The position numbers and the translations under genes are program-made. The notes beneath the pieces were generated by a model. The model did no database searches. It had not been told where the DNA came from and saw nothing but the letters and a program-made list of their open reading frames with translations. From Herbidospora cretacea (GTDB lineage: Bacteria; Actinomycetota; Actinomycetes; Streptosporangiales; Streptosporangiaceae), in contig NZ_BBXG01000027.1 in NCBI RefSeq assembly GCF_001570605.1, positions 1-64,000 of the forward strand: 64,000 nt of DNA. The letters are read 5' to 3'. Below are positions 34,186-42,985 of this stretch, piece by piece; positions within the stretch are counted from its first letter, which is position 1, and every line of letters starts with the position of its first letter.

Positions 34186-35520
34186 ATGGCGCCCATCGAG
34201 TTGTTCCACCGCGTCGCGGCCACCGTGCCGGCCTACGCCGCGTTCCTGCGGGAACACGGCGTCGATCCGGCCGGCGTCACGTCGGCGGCCGACTGGGAAA
34301 CGCTTCCCTTCACGACCAAAGACAACTACACGCGGCGCCATCCGCTCAACGACCTGTGCCGCGGCGGCACCCTCCAGGGCATGATCGCCGTCAGTTCGGG
34401 CTCGACCGGCGAACCGTCGTTCTGGGCTCGGACCACTGCCGACGAGAAGATCATCGCCGATCGGTTCGCGCAGGTCATCGATGGTTTCGGACGCAGGCCG
34501 ACGCTCGCCGTCGTCTGCTTCTCGCTCGGCACGTGGGTGGGCGGGCTGTTCACCCTGGCGTGCCTGCGGCACCTGGCCGACCGGGGTTATCCGATCACCG
34601 TCGTGGCGCCGGGCAACAATCCGGCGGAGATCGAAAGGGTCGTCCCGCAGCTGGCGCCGTTCGCGGAGCAGACGGTTCTGTTCGGCTATCCGCCGTTCGT
34701 CAAAGACGTCATCGACACCGCGCGACTCCCCTGGGCCGACTACAACCTCAAAATCGTCACGGCGGGCGAGGTCTTCTCGGAGGAATGGCGCACACTGGTC
34801 GCCGACCGCGCCGGCATCGCCGACCCGGTCACGTCCACCGCTTCTCTGTACGGCACCGCCGACGCCGGCGTCCTGGGCAACGAGACCCCGCTGTCCATCG
34901 AGATCAGACGGCATCTGGCGGCCCACCCGGACAAGGCGCGGGAACTCTTCCGGGCCGACCGGCTCCCCACGCTGGTCCAATACGACCCGGCGGTCCGCTA
35001 TTTCGAGGAATCCGACGGCACTCTTCTCTTCACCGGCGACAACGGGATTCCCCTGATCCGTTATCACATAGCCGACGAGGGCGGCCTGATCCCTTACGGG
35101 GAAATGCTCGGCCGCATCGGCTTCGAGCCGGAGAACCGAGGCCCGGAACTTCCTTTCGTGTACGTCTTCGGCCGCAGCCGATTCGCCGTCTCCTATTACG
35201 GCGCCAACGTCTACGCGGAGAACGTCTCGGTGGGCCTCGAACAGCCCGAGGTCAATCAGCACGTCACCGGGAAATTCGTGCTGGAGGCCCCGGAGGGCGC
35301 CGAGGGCCTGCACATCACCGTGGAACTGGCCAAGGAGGAGGAGCCGTCCGGCGACCTGGCCAAGGAGATCGCCGCCCAGGTCCTCACCCATCTCCGGCGG
35401 CTGAACAGCGAGTTCGCCCACTACGTCCCCGAGTGGCGGCAGCTCCCGCTGGTCACGCTGCGCCCCTACGCCGACCCCGCCCACTTCCCGCCCGGCGTCA
35501 AGCACCGCTATGTACGCTGA
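34186..35520 (+). CDS. Adenylate-forming enzyme, phenylacetate-CoA-ligase-like
   Basis: 444-aa member of the PaaK-like branch of the acyl-adenylating superfamily. The ATP phosphate-binding loop is AVSSGSTGEPSFW near residues 67-79, later motifs are SLYGTADAGVLGNE (substrate/AMP site) and LLFTGDNGIPLIRYHIADEG (the Asp that binds AMP ribose). Such enzymes make an acyl-AMP and then a CoA or other thioester; the acid is unknown, and no phenylacetate pathway gene is adjacent. TACAGT at 34174-34179 lies 6 nt before the ATG, suggesting a leaderless mRNA. PolX follows after 5 nt. Confidence 0.85.
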   Translation: MAPIELFHRVAATVPAYAAFLREHGVDPAGVTSAADWETLPFTTKDNYTRRHPLNDLCRGGTLQGMIAVSSGSTGEPSFWARTTADEKIIADRFAQVIDGFGRRPTLAVVCFSLGTWVGGLFTLACLRHLADRGYPITVVAPGNNPAEIERVVPQLAPFAEQTVLFGYPPFVKDVIDTARLPWADYNLKIVTAGEVFSEEWRTLVADRAGIADPVTSTASLYGTADAGVLGNETPLSIEIRRHLAAHPDKARELFRADRLPTLVQYDPAVRYFEESDGTLLFTGDNGIPLIRYHIADEGGLIPYGEMLGRIGFEPENRGPELPFVYVFGRSRFAVSYYGANVYAENVSVGLEQPEVNQHVTGKFVLEAPEGAEGLHITVELAKEEEPSGDLAKEIAAQVLTHLRRLNSEFAHYVPEWRQLPLVTLRPYADPAHFPPGVKHRYVR

Positions 35521-35525
35521 TCGAC

Positions 35526-37205
35526 ATGGCACGGGCGAATGACGAGGCCGCTGCGGCCCTGGAAGAGTACGCCGAACTGTTCGCGCTGAACGGGGGCGAC
35601 GCCTTCCGCGTGCGCAGCTACCAGAAGGCGGCCAAGTCGATCGCCGGCTACCCCGAGGACCTGCGGGAGATCCCGGTCCGGCAGATCCCCGGGGTGGGCG
35701 AGGCCATCGCGAAGAAGATGGAGGAGTTCCTCGAAAGGGGGAGCTTCCGCCAGCTCGACGATCTCCGCTCGAAGGTGCCCGACGGGGTCCGGCGGCTGAC
35801 GAAGATCCCGACCCTGGGGCCGAAGAAGGCGCTGTTCCTGTTCCAGGAGCTCGGCATCGACTCCCCCGACGCGCTGGCGGCCGCCATCGAGAAGGGCGGG
35901 CTCAAGGGGCTGAAGGGGTTCGGGCCCAAGACCGAGGAGAACATCCTCAAGGGCATCGCCCAGATGGCCGAGACCCGCGTCCACCTGGGCATCGCCGCCG
36001 AGCTGGCCGACAAGGTGATGGCCTCGATCGACGCCGAGCGCATCGCCTTCGCCGGATCCCTCAGGAGGATGCGCGACACGATCGGCGACATCGACATTCT
36101 GGCCGTCGGCTCGCCCGAGCTGATGGAGACCTTCGCCGGGCAGCCCTACGTCACCGAAGTCATCGCGCGCGGTGAGAAGAAGACCTCGATCCGGACTGAC
36201 CGGGGCATCCAGGTCGACCTCCGGCTGGTCCCGGCGGAGTCGTGGGGGGCCGCGCTCATCTACTTCACGGGGTCGAAGGAGCACAACGTCCACCTGCGCG
36301 AGATGTGCGTGAAGAAGGGGTGGAAGCTCTCCGAATACGGCCTGTTCGACGCCGACGACACGGTGATCGCCGCCGCGACGGAGGAGGACATCTACGCCGC
36401 TCTCGGCATGGAGTGGATCCCCCCGACCCTGCGCGAGGACGGCGGCGAGATCCAGGCCGCGCTCAAGAACGAGCTCCCGAGGCTGGTCACCCTCGACGAC
36501 CTCAGGGGCGACCTGCACACCCACACCGACCTGACCGACGGCATCGCCACGCTGGAGGACATGCTGGCCGCCGCCGCCGGGCGCGGCTACGCCTACTACG
36601 CCGTCACCGATCACGCGCCCGACCTGGTCATGCAGCGCATGACGCTGGAGAAGGCGCTGGCGCAGCGGGCGCGGCTGAACGAGTTGCAGAAGAGCTACCC
36701 GGACATGCGGCTGCTCCACGGCAGCGAGCTCAACATCGCGCCCGACGGCTCGGTCGACTGGCCCGAAGACGTCCTGGCGGGGTTCGACGTGTGCGTGGCC
36801 AGCGTCCACTCGCATTTCGGCCAGTCGCGCGACGAGATGACCCGCCGCTTCATCGCGGCCTGTGAGAACCCCCAGGTCGACATCATCGGCCACCCGACCA
36901 CCCGCAAGATCGGGAAGCGTCCGGGCGTCGACGCCGACTGGGACGCCGTCTTCCGCGCCGCCGCCCGCACCGGCACCGCCCTGGAGATCGACGCCTACCC
37001 CGACCGCGCCGACCTGCCCTCCGACCTGGTCCGGCTGGCCCGCCACCACGGCGTCAAGTTCTCCATCGACAGCGACTCTCACGCCATCCCCCACCTCGAC
37101 AACCAGAAGTTCGGCGTCGGCATCGCCCAGCGCGGCTGGCTGACCCCCGACGACGTGATCAACACCTGGCCGCTCGACCGGCTCCTCCACTTCCTGGGCC
37201 GGTAA
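35526..37205 (+). CDS. polX: DNA polymerase X with C-terminal PHP domain
   Basis: 559-aa bacterial-type family X polymerase for gap filling in base excision repair. HhH motifs lie in IPGVGEAIAKKMEEFLE and LKGLKGFGPKTEENIL. The palm carries the metal-binding Asp pair in DTIGDIDILAVG and a third Asp in IQVDLRLV, and a FTGSKEHN motif. From about residue 330 a PHP phosphoesterase domain starts with DLHTHTDLTDG and continues with VTDHAPD, ELNIAPDG, SVHSHF and DSDSHA, so all metal-binding His/Asp clusters appear intact and 3'-5' exonuclease activity is likely. TACGCT lies 7 nt before the ATG. Confidence 0.95.
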   Translation: MARANDEAAAALEEYAELFALNGGDAFRVRSYQKAAKSIAGYPEDLREIPVRQIPGVGEAIAKKMEEFLERGSFRQLDDLRSKVPDGVRRLTKIPTLGPKKALFLFQELGIDSPDALAAAIEKGGLKGLKGFGPKTEENILKGIAQMAETRVHLGIAAELADKVMASIDAERIAFAGSLRRMRDTIGDIDILAVGSPELMETFAGQPYVTEVIARGEKKTSIRTDRGIQVDLRLVPAESWGAALIYFTGSKEHNVHLREMCVKKGWKLSEYGLFDADDTVIAAATEEDIYAALGMEWIPPTLREDGGEIQAALKNELPRLVTLDDLRGDLHTHTDLTDGIATLEDMLAAAAGRGYAYYAVTDHAPDLVMQRMTLEKALAQRARLNELQKSYPDMRLLHGSELNIAPDGSVDWPEDVLAGFDVCVASVHSHFGQSRDEMTRRFIAACENPQVDIIGHPTTRKIGKRPGVDADWDAVFRAAARTGTALEIDAYPDRADLPSDLVRLARHHGVKFSIDSDSHAIPHLDNQKFGVGIAQRGWLTPDDVINTWPLDRLLHFLGR

Positions 37206-37217
37206 GTTCCACAGGCC

Positions 37218-37290
37218 CTCTCCGTTACGGCTCCCGCCTGCCCCGGCCCCGCCCGCCGTCTCCGCCCCGCGCCGTGTCCGGCGCCGGCCA
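37218..37290. repeat. Dispersed intergenic repeat, copy 2 (opposite orientation)
   Basis: Starts CTCTCCGTTACGGCTCCCGCC. The reverse complement aligns with 26682-26752 with a few substitutions and short gaps. It lies 12 nt after the polX stop. Confidence 0.6.
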
Positions 37291-37330
37291 CCCGCTCCCG
37301 GCCCTCGCCGTCACGGCCCCACCTGGGCCA

Positions 37331-37375
37331 TTGAACTATTTGCAACTTTCCTGGTAGGAAATACCCATTAGGAAA
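37331..37375 (+). promoter_or_regulatory. Promoter region with TTTCCT-GGT-AGGAAA dyad
   Basis: TTGAAC (37331-37336) and TAGGAA (37355-37360) with 18-nt spacing form a plausible promoter. The -10 overlaps a perfect inverted repeat TTTCCT/AGGAAA (37347-37361), and TAGGAAA is repeated at 37369-37375. It is an AT-rich island directly before the sulfite-oxidase-type gene. Confidence 0.5.
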
Positions 37376-37385
37376 GGGGCTCCTC

Positions 37386-38435
37386 ATGGACCGGACCGCT
37401 CTGTGCACCCTGGGCGACATCGCGCCCCTCTCCGCCCACCGCCGTCCCATCGTCAAACCCCTGCCCGGCGACCTCTTCACCGTCCACGGCACCGACGCCG
37501 AGACCCGCTGGGAGGCCATGGCGGGCCAGGGCTACCACACGCCGAACGACCGGTTCTTCGTCGGCAACCACACCGCCACCCCCCTCCTCGACGCCCACTC
37601 ATGGCGGCTGCGCCTGCACGGCGACGGCCTCGAAGGGCCGCGGTCGCTCACCTACGCCGACCTGCGCGGACTCCCCGCCCGCACGCTGGACGCGGCGATC
37701 GAGTGCGCCGGCAACGGGCGGTCGCTCTTCCCGGGCCACGACGGCGTCCCGTGGGGGCTGGGCGGCATCGGGGTCGCCCGCTGGCGCGGGGTGCCGCTCA
37801 AAGCGGTGCTCGGCCTGGCGGGGGTGCGGCCCGACGCCGTCGAGGTGCTGGCCACCGGGCTCGACGACCCGGTCGAGGGGCAGGGCCACGTCCGGCACGC
37901 CATCCCGCTGAGCAAGGCCCTGGACGACGCGCTGATCGCGTACGAGATGAACGGGGTTCCGCTTCCCCCGGATCACGGCTATCCGGCGCGGCTCGTGGTG
38001 CCCGGCTGGGTGGGCATCGCGTCGATCAAGTGGCTCGGCGACATCGAGGTCGGCACGGAGCCCTTCACCAGCCCGTTCGCCACCGGGGTCACCACCCTGT
38101 CGGTGAAAAGCGCGTTCGAGCTGCCCTGGCCCGCGACGGTGGCCCACGGGAGGCGTCACGTCCTGCGCGGCCGTTCCTGGTCGGGGCGCGCCGGGATCGC
38201 CAAGGTCGAGGTCAGCACCGACGGCGGCCGGACGTGGCAGAAGGCCTTCCACCGGCGGGGAACCCGCGCCTGGACCCCCTGGCACGTCGAGTGGTGCCCG
38301 AGGGAGAAGGGCCCCGGCGTGCTGCTGGCGCGAGCGGTAGATCACAATGGGTACAGGCAGCCGGAAAGCAAGCCTTACCACCACATGGGGAATCTGTTCG
38401 ACGCTATCGTGGCGCACCCGGTGATCGTCGAGTAG
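37386..38435 (+). CDS. Sulfite-oxidase-type molybdopterin oxidoreductase
   Basis: 349-aa enzyme of the sulfite oxidase superfamily. The molybdenum-ligating Cys is in AIECAGNGR (about residue 103). Surrounding molybdopterin contacts include RFFVGNHTATP and GYPARLVVPGWVGIASIKWL. The C-terminal part (from about 230) is the Ig-like dimerisation domain with VEVSTDGGRTW. No heme b5 domain and no Tat signal are visible, so it is probably cytoplasmic. Members oxidise sulfite or reduce sulfoxides; the electron partner is unknown. AAAGGGG precedes the ATG. Confidence 0.9.
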   Translation: MDRTALCTLGDIAPLSAHRRPIVKPLPGDLFTVHGTDAETRWEAMAGQGYHTPNDRFFVGNHTATPLLDAHSWRLRLHGDGLEGPRSLTYADLRGLPARTLDAAIECAGNGRSLFPGHDGVPWGLGGIGVARWRGVPLKAVLGLAGVRPDAVEVLATGLDDPVEGQGHVRHAIPLSKALDDALIAYEMNGVPLPPDHGYPARLVVPGWVGIASIKWLGDIEVGTEPFTSPFATGVTTLSVKSAFELPWPATVAHGRRHVLRGRSWSGRAGIAKVEVSTDGGRTWQKAFHRRGTRAWTPWHVEWCPREKGPGVLLARAVDHNGYRQPESKPYHHMGNLFDAIVAHPVIVE

Positions 38436-38640
38436 CGAAGTGTTACCTTTGCGGAAGGTTCGCTGGTTTTCATGCAGCTCGCGGGGGTTCGCGGGGGGCT
38501 GGCCGCCTATGGGGGAAGTACGGGGAGACGATTCCGCGCTGTCAGAATCGCTCCTTGGAGACGTCTTGGTAACGCCCCGGTAACCGCTCCTGAGGAAGAT
38601 GGGGCCGGAACCGGCGGAGAACGACAGGGGGAGGTTGCCC

Positions 38641-40071
38641 ATGGGCCAGCTCACGGCACTCGACGCGCAGTTCCTCAGCACGGAGTCCGACACTACGGTC
38701 ACCCACGTCGCCGGCGTCGCCGTCCTGGACGGCAGCGTCACCCGGGAACGCCTGGTCGCGCTGCTGCGTGACCGGGTGCACCTCGCGCCGCCGCTGCGGA
38801 TGCGGCTCGCCGACGTGCCCTTCGGGCTCGACCGGCCCTACTGGACCGAAGACGACGACTTCGACGTCGACGACCACGTCCACGAGTCGACCGTGCGGCA
38901 CGAGGACGAACTCGCCGTCCACGTCGCCCGGCTCCACGCGCGCAAGCTCGACCGGAGTAGGCCGCTCTGGGAGATGCACCTGATCCACGGCCTCGGCGAG
39001 GGCCGGGTCGCGGTCTACACCAAGGTTCACCACGCGGCCATCGACGGCGTGTCGGGGTCGGAGATCCTCGGCGCCTTCCTCGACCTCACTCCCGAGCAGC
39101 GGCAGGTCGAGCCGGCCGCCGCCGACGCGCCGCGCGAGAAGGCGCCCAACCCGGCCGAGATGCTCGCCGGGGCGTTCGGCCGCATGCTGGCCCAGCCCGG
39201 CGACGCGGTGAAGTCGCTGGCCAGGGCCGTCGCCGACCTCGACGCGATGCCCGTCTCCGGGGGCCTGCCGGGGGCCCACCGGCTGGCCAGCGCCGCCCGC
39301 CGCCTGCTCGGCGAGAAGCCGCTGCCGCCGCTGCCCTCGCTGGCCGCGCCGCGCACCCCGTTCAACGGCCCCATCACCCGGATGCGGACCTTCGCCTACG
39401 GCTCGGTCGCCCTCAGCGACGTGAAGCACGTCGGCCGCGCCTACGGCATGAGCGTCAACGACGTCGTGATGACGGTCGTGTCGGGCGCGCTGCGGTCGTG
39501 GCTGGAGGAGCACGCCGCCCTGCCCGGCCAGCCGCTGGTGGCGGCCGTGCCGGTCTCGATCCGGACCGGCAAGGGCCACGAGACCATCGGCAACCAGATC
39601 TCCGCGATGATCACGCCGCTGGCCACCGACGTCGCCGACCCCGAGGAGCGTCTCTCGACGGTCCGGGGCCTGATGTCCACCGCCAAGCGCCGCTTCGCCC
39701 AGTCACGCACGAGCTGGCTGAGCGACATCTGCTCGGTCCTGCCCGCCCCGATCGCCAACCTGGCGACGCCCCACTTCTTCCGCCTGGCCGGCCGGGTCAC
39801 CCCCGGCGTCAACCTCATCGTGTCGAACGTGCCCGGCCCGCAGCTCCCGCTCTACCTGTGCGGCGCCCGGCTGATGGCCTACTACCCGATGTCCGTCCTC
39901 ACCGACGTGACCGGCGGCCTGTCCATCACGTGCCTGTCCTACGACGGCAGCCTCGACTTCGGCGTCGTCGCCTGCCCGGCCCGGGTGCCGGACGTGTGGC
40001 GCATCATGGACCACCTCCGCGAGGCGATGGCCGAACTGGTCAAGCTGGCCGACGCCGTCGACCCCGAGTAG
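38641..40071 (+). CDS. Wax ester synthase/diacylglycerol acyltransferase (WS/DGAT)
   Basis: 476-aa acyltransferase that makes triacylglycerol or wax esters from acyl-CoA for storage lipid. The catalytic motif HHAAIDG lies near residues 134-140, the N-terminal signature is LTALDAQFLSTES, and the C-terminal segment NLIVSNVPGPQLPLYLCG is typical of the actinobacterial WS/DGAT family. The length is usual. The ATG 38641 is chosen for the GGGGGAGG site 8 nt upstream; a longer start at 38599 lacks one. It is probably membrane-associated without spanning helices. GGTAAC occurs twice about 12 bp apart in the upstream region (about 38569-38586). Confidence 0.92.
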   Translation: MGQLTALDAQFLSTESDTTVTHVAGVAVLDGSVTRERLVALLRDRVHLAPPLRMRLADVPFGLDRPYWTEDDDFDVDDHVHESTVRHEDELAVHVARLHARKLDRSRPLWEMHLIHGLGEGRVAVYTKVHHAAIDGVSGSEILGAFLDLTPEQRQVEPAAADAPREKAPNPAEMLAGAFGRMLAQPGDAVKSLARAVADLDAMPVSGGLPGAHRLASAARRLLGEKPLPPLPSLAAPRTPFNGPITRMRTFAYGSVALSDVKHVGRAYGMSVNDVVMTVVSGALRSWLEEHAALPGQPLVAAVPVSIRTGKGHETIGNQISAMITPLATDVADPEERLSTVRGLMSTAKRRFAQSRTSWLSDICSVLPAPIANLATPHFFRLAGRVTPGVNLIVSNVPGPQLPLYLCGARLMAYYPMSVLTDVTGGLSITCLSYDGSLDFGVVACPARVPDVWRIMDHLREAMAELVKLADAVDPE

Positions 40072-40136
40072 CCGCTCCTCCCGCGGCGCGTCGCCCGGCC
40101 GGCCCTCTGTCGGTCCGCCGGTCCGAACCGTTCAGA

Positions 40137-40151
40137 GTCCCGCGCCGGGAC
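40137..40151. terminator. Small GC hairpin after the WS/DGAT gene
   Basis: GTCCCG-CGC-CGGGAC, a perfect 6-bp stem with a 3-nt loop, 65 nt after the WS/DGAT stop. Without a T-tract it is a weak terminator candidate. Confidence 0.3.
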
Positions 40152-40300
40152 CGCCGCCGGGCCACCGGCCGTGACCAGGCACGACCTCGGCGCGGGTGCC
40201 GCCGGGAAGGGCGGCCCCGGAGGCGCGGGATTCCCGGCACGCCGGAAATGGTCGAGCGTTCCTCTGTGACTTCGTTCTGACGTCCAACCGGAGGAACCAG

Positions 40301-41404
40301 GTGAAACGCTCTCTCGTGGCCGTCGTGGCCGCGCTCTGCCTGCTCGGGGTTCCGGCCCCCGCGCAGGCCCAGCCGCCGTTACCGGTCCGCGGCGCCGACG
40401 TCTCCAGCCTCGCCAAGTCCGAGGCGCACGGCGGCGTCTACCGCGACCCCGCCGGCCGGCGCGGGGACGCGCTGCGGATCATGCGGCAGGCCGGCGTGAA
40501 CTACGTCCGGCTCAAGGTCTGGGTCGGCCCGGCCGACGGCTACAACGACAAGGCCCACGTCGTCGCGGTCGCTAAACGGGCCAAGGCGCTCGGCATGAAG
40601 GTGCTGGTCGACTTCCACTACTCCGACTCGTGGGCCGACCCCGGCAAGCAGAACAAGCCCGCCGCCTGGGCCGCCCTCCCCTACGACCAGCTCAGGCAGG
40701 CCGTCTACGACCACACCTTCGACGTCCTCGACACGCTGCGGCGGCAGGGCGCGACGGCCGACATGGTCCAGGTCGGCAACGAGATCAACGGCGGCCTGCT
40801 CTGGCCCGACGGGCGGTGGGACGCCTGGCCCGGCATGGCGGGGCTGCTCAACGCCGGATACGACGCCGTCAAGGCCGTGTCCGCCACCACCAAGGTCGTC
40901 ATCCACCTGGCCAACGGCGGCGACAACGGCCTCTACCGGTGGTGGTTCGACACCGCCGCCACCCACGGCATCCGCTACGACGTCATCGGGCTGTCCTACT
41001 ACCCGTACTGGCACGGGACCCTGGAGGCCTTCCAGTACAACCTGAACGACGTCGCCGCCCGCTACGGCAAGCCGGTCGTCGTCGCCGAGACCGCCTACCC
41101 GTTCACCACCGCCGACGAGGACGGCTGGGCGAACCTCGTCGGAGCGGCCGAGCCCTACCCGGGCTTCCCGGCGACCCCGCAGGGGCAGGCGGCGTTCGTG
41201 AAGAGGATGTACGACATCGTCAGGGCCGTCCCCGGCGGGCTCGGGCTGGGCCTGTTCTACTGGGAGGCCACCTGGACCGGCGTGCCCGGCAACGGCTGGG
41301 ACCCGGCCGATCCAGGCAGCGGCAACGCCTGGGAGAACCAGGCGCTGTTCGACTACGCCGACCGCGCCCTACCGGGCCTGCGCACCCTCGGCGGCAGCCG
41401 GTGA
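40301..41404 (+). CDS. Secreted GH53 arabinogalactan endo-beta-1,4-galactanase
   Basis: 367-aa exported glycoside hydrolase that cuts beta-1,4-galactan side chains of pectin. A signal peptide (SLVAVVAALCLLGVPAPAQA-QPP) precedes a TIM barrel with the acid/base Glu in VQVGNEINGG near residue 162 and the nucleophile Glu in VVVAETAYPF near 264. RGADVSSLAKSEAHGG at the start of the barrel is also typical of the family. No binding module is attached. GTG 40301 follows GGAGGAACCAG. The 3' end overlaps the convergent DUF998 gene by 36 nt. Confidence 0.92.
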   Translation: MKRSLVAVVAALCLLGVPAPAQAQPPLPVRGADVSSLAKSEAHGGVYRDPAGRRGDALRIMRQAGVNYVRLKVWVGPADGYNDKAHVVAVAKRAKALGMKVLVDFHYSDSWADPGKQNKPAAWAALPYDQLRQAVYDHTFDVLDTLRRQGATADMVQVGNEINGGLLWPDGRWDAWPGMAGLLNAGYDAVKAVSATTKVVIHLANGGDNGLYRWWFDTAATHGIRYDVIGLSYYPYWHGTLEAFQYNLNDVAARYGKPVVVAETAYPFTTADEDGWANLVGAAEPYPGFPATPQGQAAFVKRMYDIVRAVPGGLGLGLFYWEATWTGVPGNGWDPADPGSGNAWENQALFDYADRALPGLRTLGGSR

Positions 41405-41959
41405 CCTGAGGAGCCGCACGCAGACCGCGGTGAACCAGGCCCAGATCACGATGACCCCGGCGGTGAAGAGCAGCAGGCTCCAGCCCGCGCCCCCCGCCGA
41501 GGCCATCGCGCCGAAGCTCGCGAAGAAGAAGACCCCGCTGAGCGCCGAGACCAGCGCCCAGCCGGGGTCGCCCCCGGCGCGGAACCGGCGGGCCATGACG
41601 AGCGCCGCGATCGTGAGGGCCGTGAAGCCGACCGCGCCGCAGACGAAGTGCATGACGCCTTCGATGCTCGTCGCACCGCCGACGGGGTCGACGGTGAAGA
41701 CGGCGGCGCCCAGGAGGCTCAGGCCGTACAGAGCGAGAAGGATCCTGAGCGGCCCGGTGAAGGCGGTGGCGGCGGCGACGACGGCCAGGCCGGCGACGGC
41801 GATATTCGTGACGTGGATCCAGCCGAGGTCGCCGAGCGACAGGGCGCTCCACGGCTGGCGCAGCGGGTCGAAGCCGTCACGGGTGACGATCTCCAGCAGC
41901 GAGACGAGGACGTAACAGGGGCCGGCGAGGGCGCCGAGGGTCAGCACGGTGCGGTTCAT
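41369..41959 (-). CDS. DUF998 membrane protein
   Basis: 196-aa integral membrane protein with six hydrophobic segments in the DUF998 pattern: an N-terminal FDPLRQPWSALSLGDLGWIH loop between helices 1 and 2, then DPVGGATSIEGVMHFV after helix 3. The family is of unknown function. ATG 41959 is chosen because GAGGAGAGG lies just upstream, and because the extension to 42127 is Arg/Ser-rich and antisense to the YCII gene. The end overlaps the GH53 gene. Confidence 0.85.
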   Translation of the reverse strand: MNRTVLTLGALAGPCYVLVSLLEIVTRDGFDPLRQPWSALSLGDLGWIHVTNIAVAGLAVVAAATAFTGPLRILLALYGLSLLGAAVFTVDPVGGATSIEGVMHFVCGAVGFTALTIAALVMARRFRAGGDPGWALVSALSGVFFFASFGAMASAGGAGWSLLLFTAGVIVIWAWFTAVCVRLLRSPAAAEGAQAR

Positions 41960-42035
41960 GCCCTCTCCTCGAACGGGGACGGCGCTTTTCGACAGCCCAC
42001 CGGAAACTGTCGGTGGCGTTCGGCAGGATCGGGGG

Positions 42036-42377
42036 ATGACGCACTTTCTCATCTCCTTCCCCAGCGCCGCCATGGTGGTCGCGGAGGAGGACTTCCCCGA
42101 TGTCGTCCGCGAGTCCCATGCCGTCATCCAGGAGGCGAAGGACGCCGGCGTCTACGTCTTCGGCGGCGGGATCGACGAGGCCGTCGCCCCGGTCATGGTC
42201 TCCGGCGACGGCACGGTGACCGAGGGCACCTACCCGCAGACGACCCGGTTCGACGGCGGGTTCACCGTCCTCGACCTGCCCTCCCGCGAGGCGGCGCTGA
42301 AGTGGGCCGAGAAGATCGCGGCCTCCTGCCGGTGCGCGCAGGAGGTGCGGGCGTTCCAGTACGACCCCCAGGCCTGA
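42036..42377 (+). CDS. YCII-domain protein
   Basis: 113-aa protein of the YCII family, a dimeric ferredoxin-like fold. FLISFPSAAMVVAEEDFPDVV opens the domain, and VYVFGGGIDEAVAP and GGFTVLDLPSREAALKWAEK follow. The family often occurs with ECF sigma factors, but none is present here, and the reaction is unknown. CAGGAT lies 6 nt before the ATG, a leaderless-like arrangement. Its last 116 nt overlap the minus-strand gene that ends at 42262. Confidence 0.82.
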   Translation: MTHFLISFPSAAMVVAEEDFPDVVRESHAVIQEAKDAGVYVFGGGIDEAVAPVMVSGDGTVTEGTYPQTTRFDGGFTVLDLPSREAALKWAEKIAASCRCAQEVRAFQYDPQA

Positions 42378-42879
42378 CGGCGACGGGCGCGAAGACGTCG
42401 AGGGCGAAGATCACCGATCGCTCCGACGTCTGGCCGGTGGCGACGAACTCGTGGTGGCCGCCGGGAAGCGTCAGGTGGTAGTCGAAGCCGCGGAACCGGG
42501 CGTGGCCCGTGTCGCCCGTCTCCATCCGGGCGGCCTCCCGGCCCTCGTTGGCCACCACGACGACCTCATGCGGCGCGAACCCGCTGAACAGGAGGTCGAC
42601 GGGGCGCAACTCCGGATTGCCCCAGACCTCCACGGCCGGAGGCCGGTCGGGGTCGTATGCCGGGTCCGCCGTCTGGAGCGGCGGCTCGACCGGGACGGGG
42701 TCGTCGGTGGACACCACCCGCATCGGCGGCACGCTCGTGACGTCGGAGAACGACAGCGGGACCGGGTCGGGGAAACCGGCTTCCGGGTTCGCGGCGCCGG
42801 TCAGGATCGCACCCACGGCAGCGGCCGCCGCCGTCACAACGGCGATGGCGGCTGCGGCGGCCACTTTGGCCGAGTTCAT
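42262..42879 (-). CDS. Membrane-anchored or secreted protein with tail antisense to the YCII gene
   Basis: 205-aa protein of unknown function. An Ala-rich hydrophobic N-terminus (VAAAAAIAVVTAAAAAVGAIL) acts as signal or anchor, a Pro-rich stretch follows, and residues about 80-165 form a compact beta-type domain (PAVEVWGNPELRPVDLLFSGF ... HHEFVATGQTSERSVIFALDVFAPV). The last 38 residues are Arg/Pro-rich and lie antisense to the YCII coding sequence; they look like run-through after loss of an original stop near 42377. The ATG has GGGAG upstream. The coding status of the main domain seems good, that of the tail doubtful. Confidence 0.65.
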   Translation of the reverse strand: MNSAKVAAAAAIAVVTAAAAAVGAILTGAANPEAGFPDPVPLSFSDVTSVPPMRVVSTDDPVPVEPPLQTADPAYDPDRPPAVEVWGNPELRPVDLLFSGFAPHEVVVVANEGREAARMETGDTGHARFRGFDYHLTLPGGHHEFVATGQTSERSVIFALDVFAPVAVRPGGRTGTPAPPARTGRRPRSSRPTSAPPRGRAGRGR

Positions 42880-42966
42880 CCAGGCTCCCTCACATAGGGG
42901 ACTGCCGAGTGGCGTTTCCCATCGCGGAACGCATTGTCGCCCACCCCCATCGGTGCCGCCGGTGTT

Positions 42967-42984
42967 CGCGCCGAAGCTGGCGCG
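42967..42984 (-). terminator. Small hairpin after the TetR gene
   Basis: CGCGCC-GAAGCT-GGCGCG, a perfect 6-bp stem and 6-nt loop immediately after the TetR stop on the minus strand. No T-tract, so the call is tentative. Confidence 0.3.
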
Positions 42985-42985
42985 T

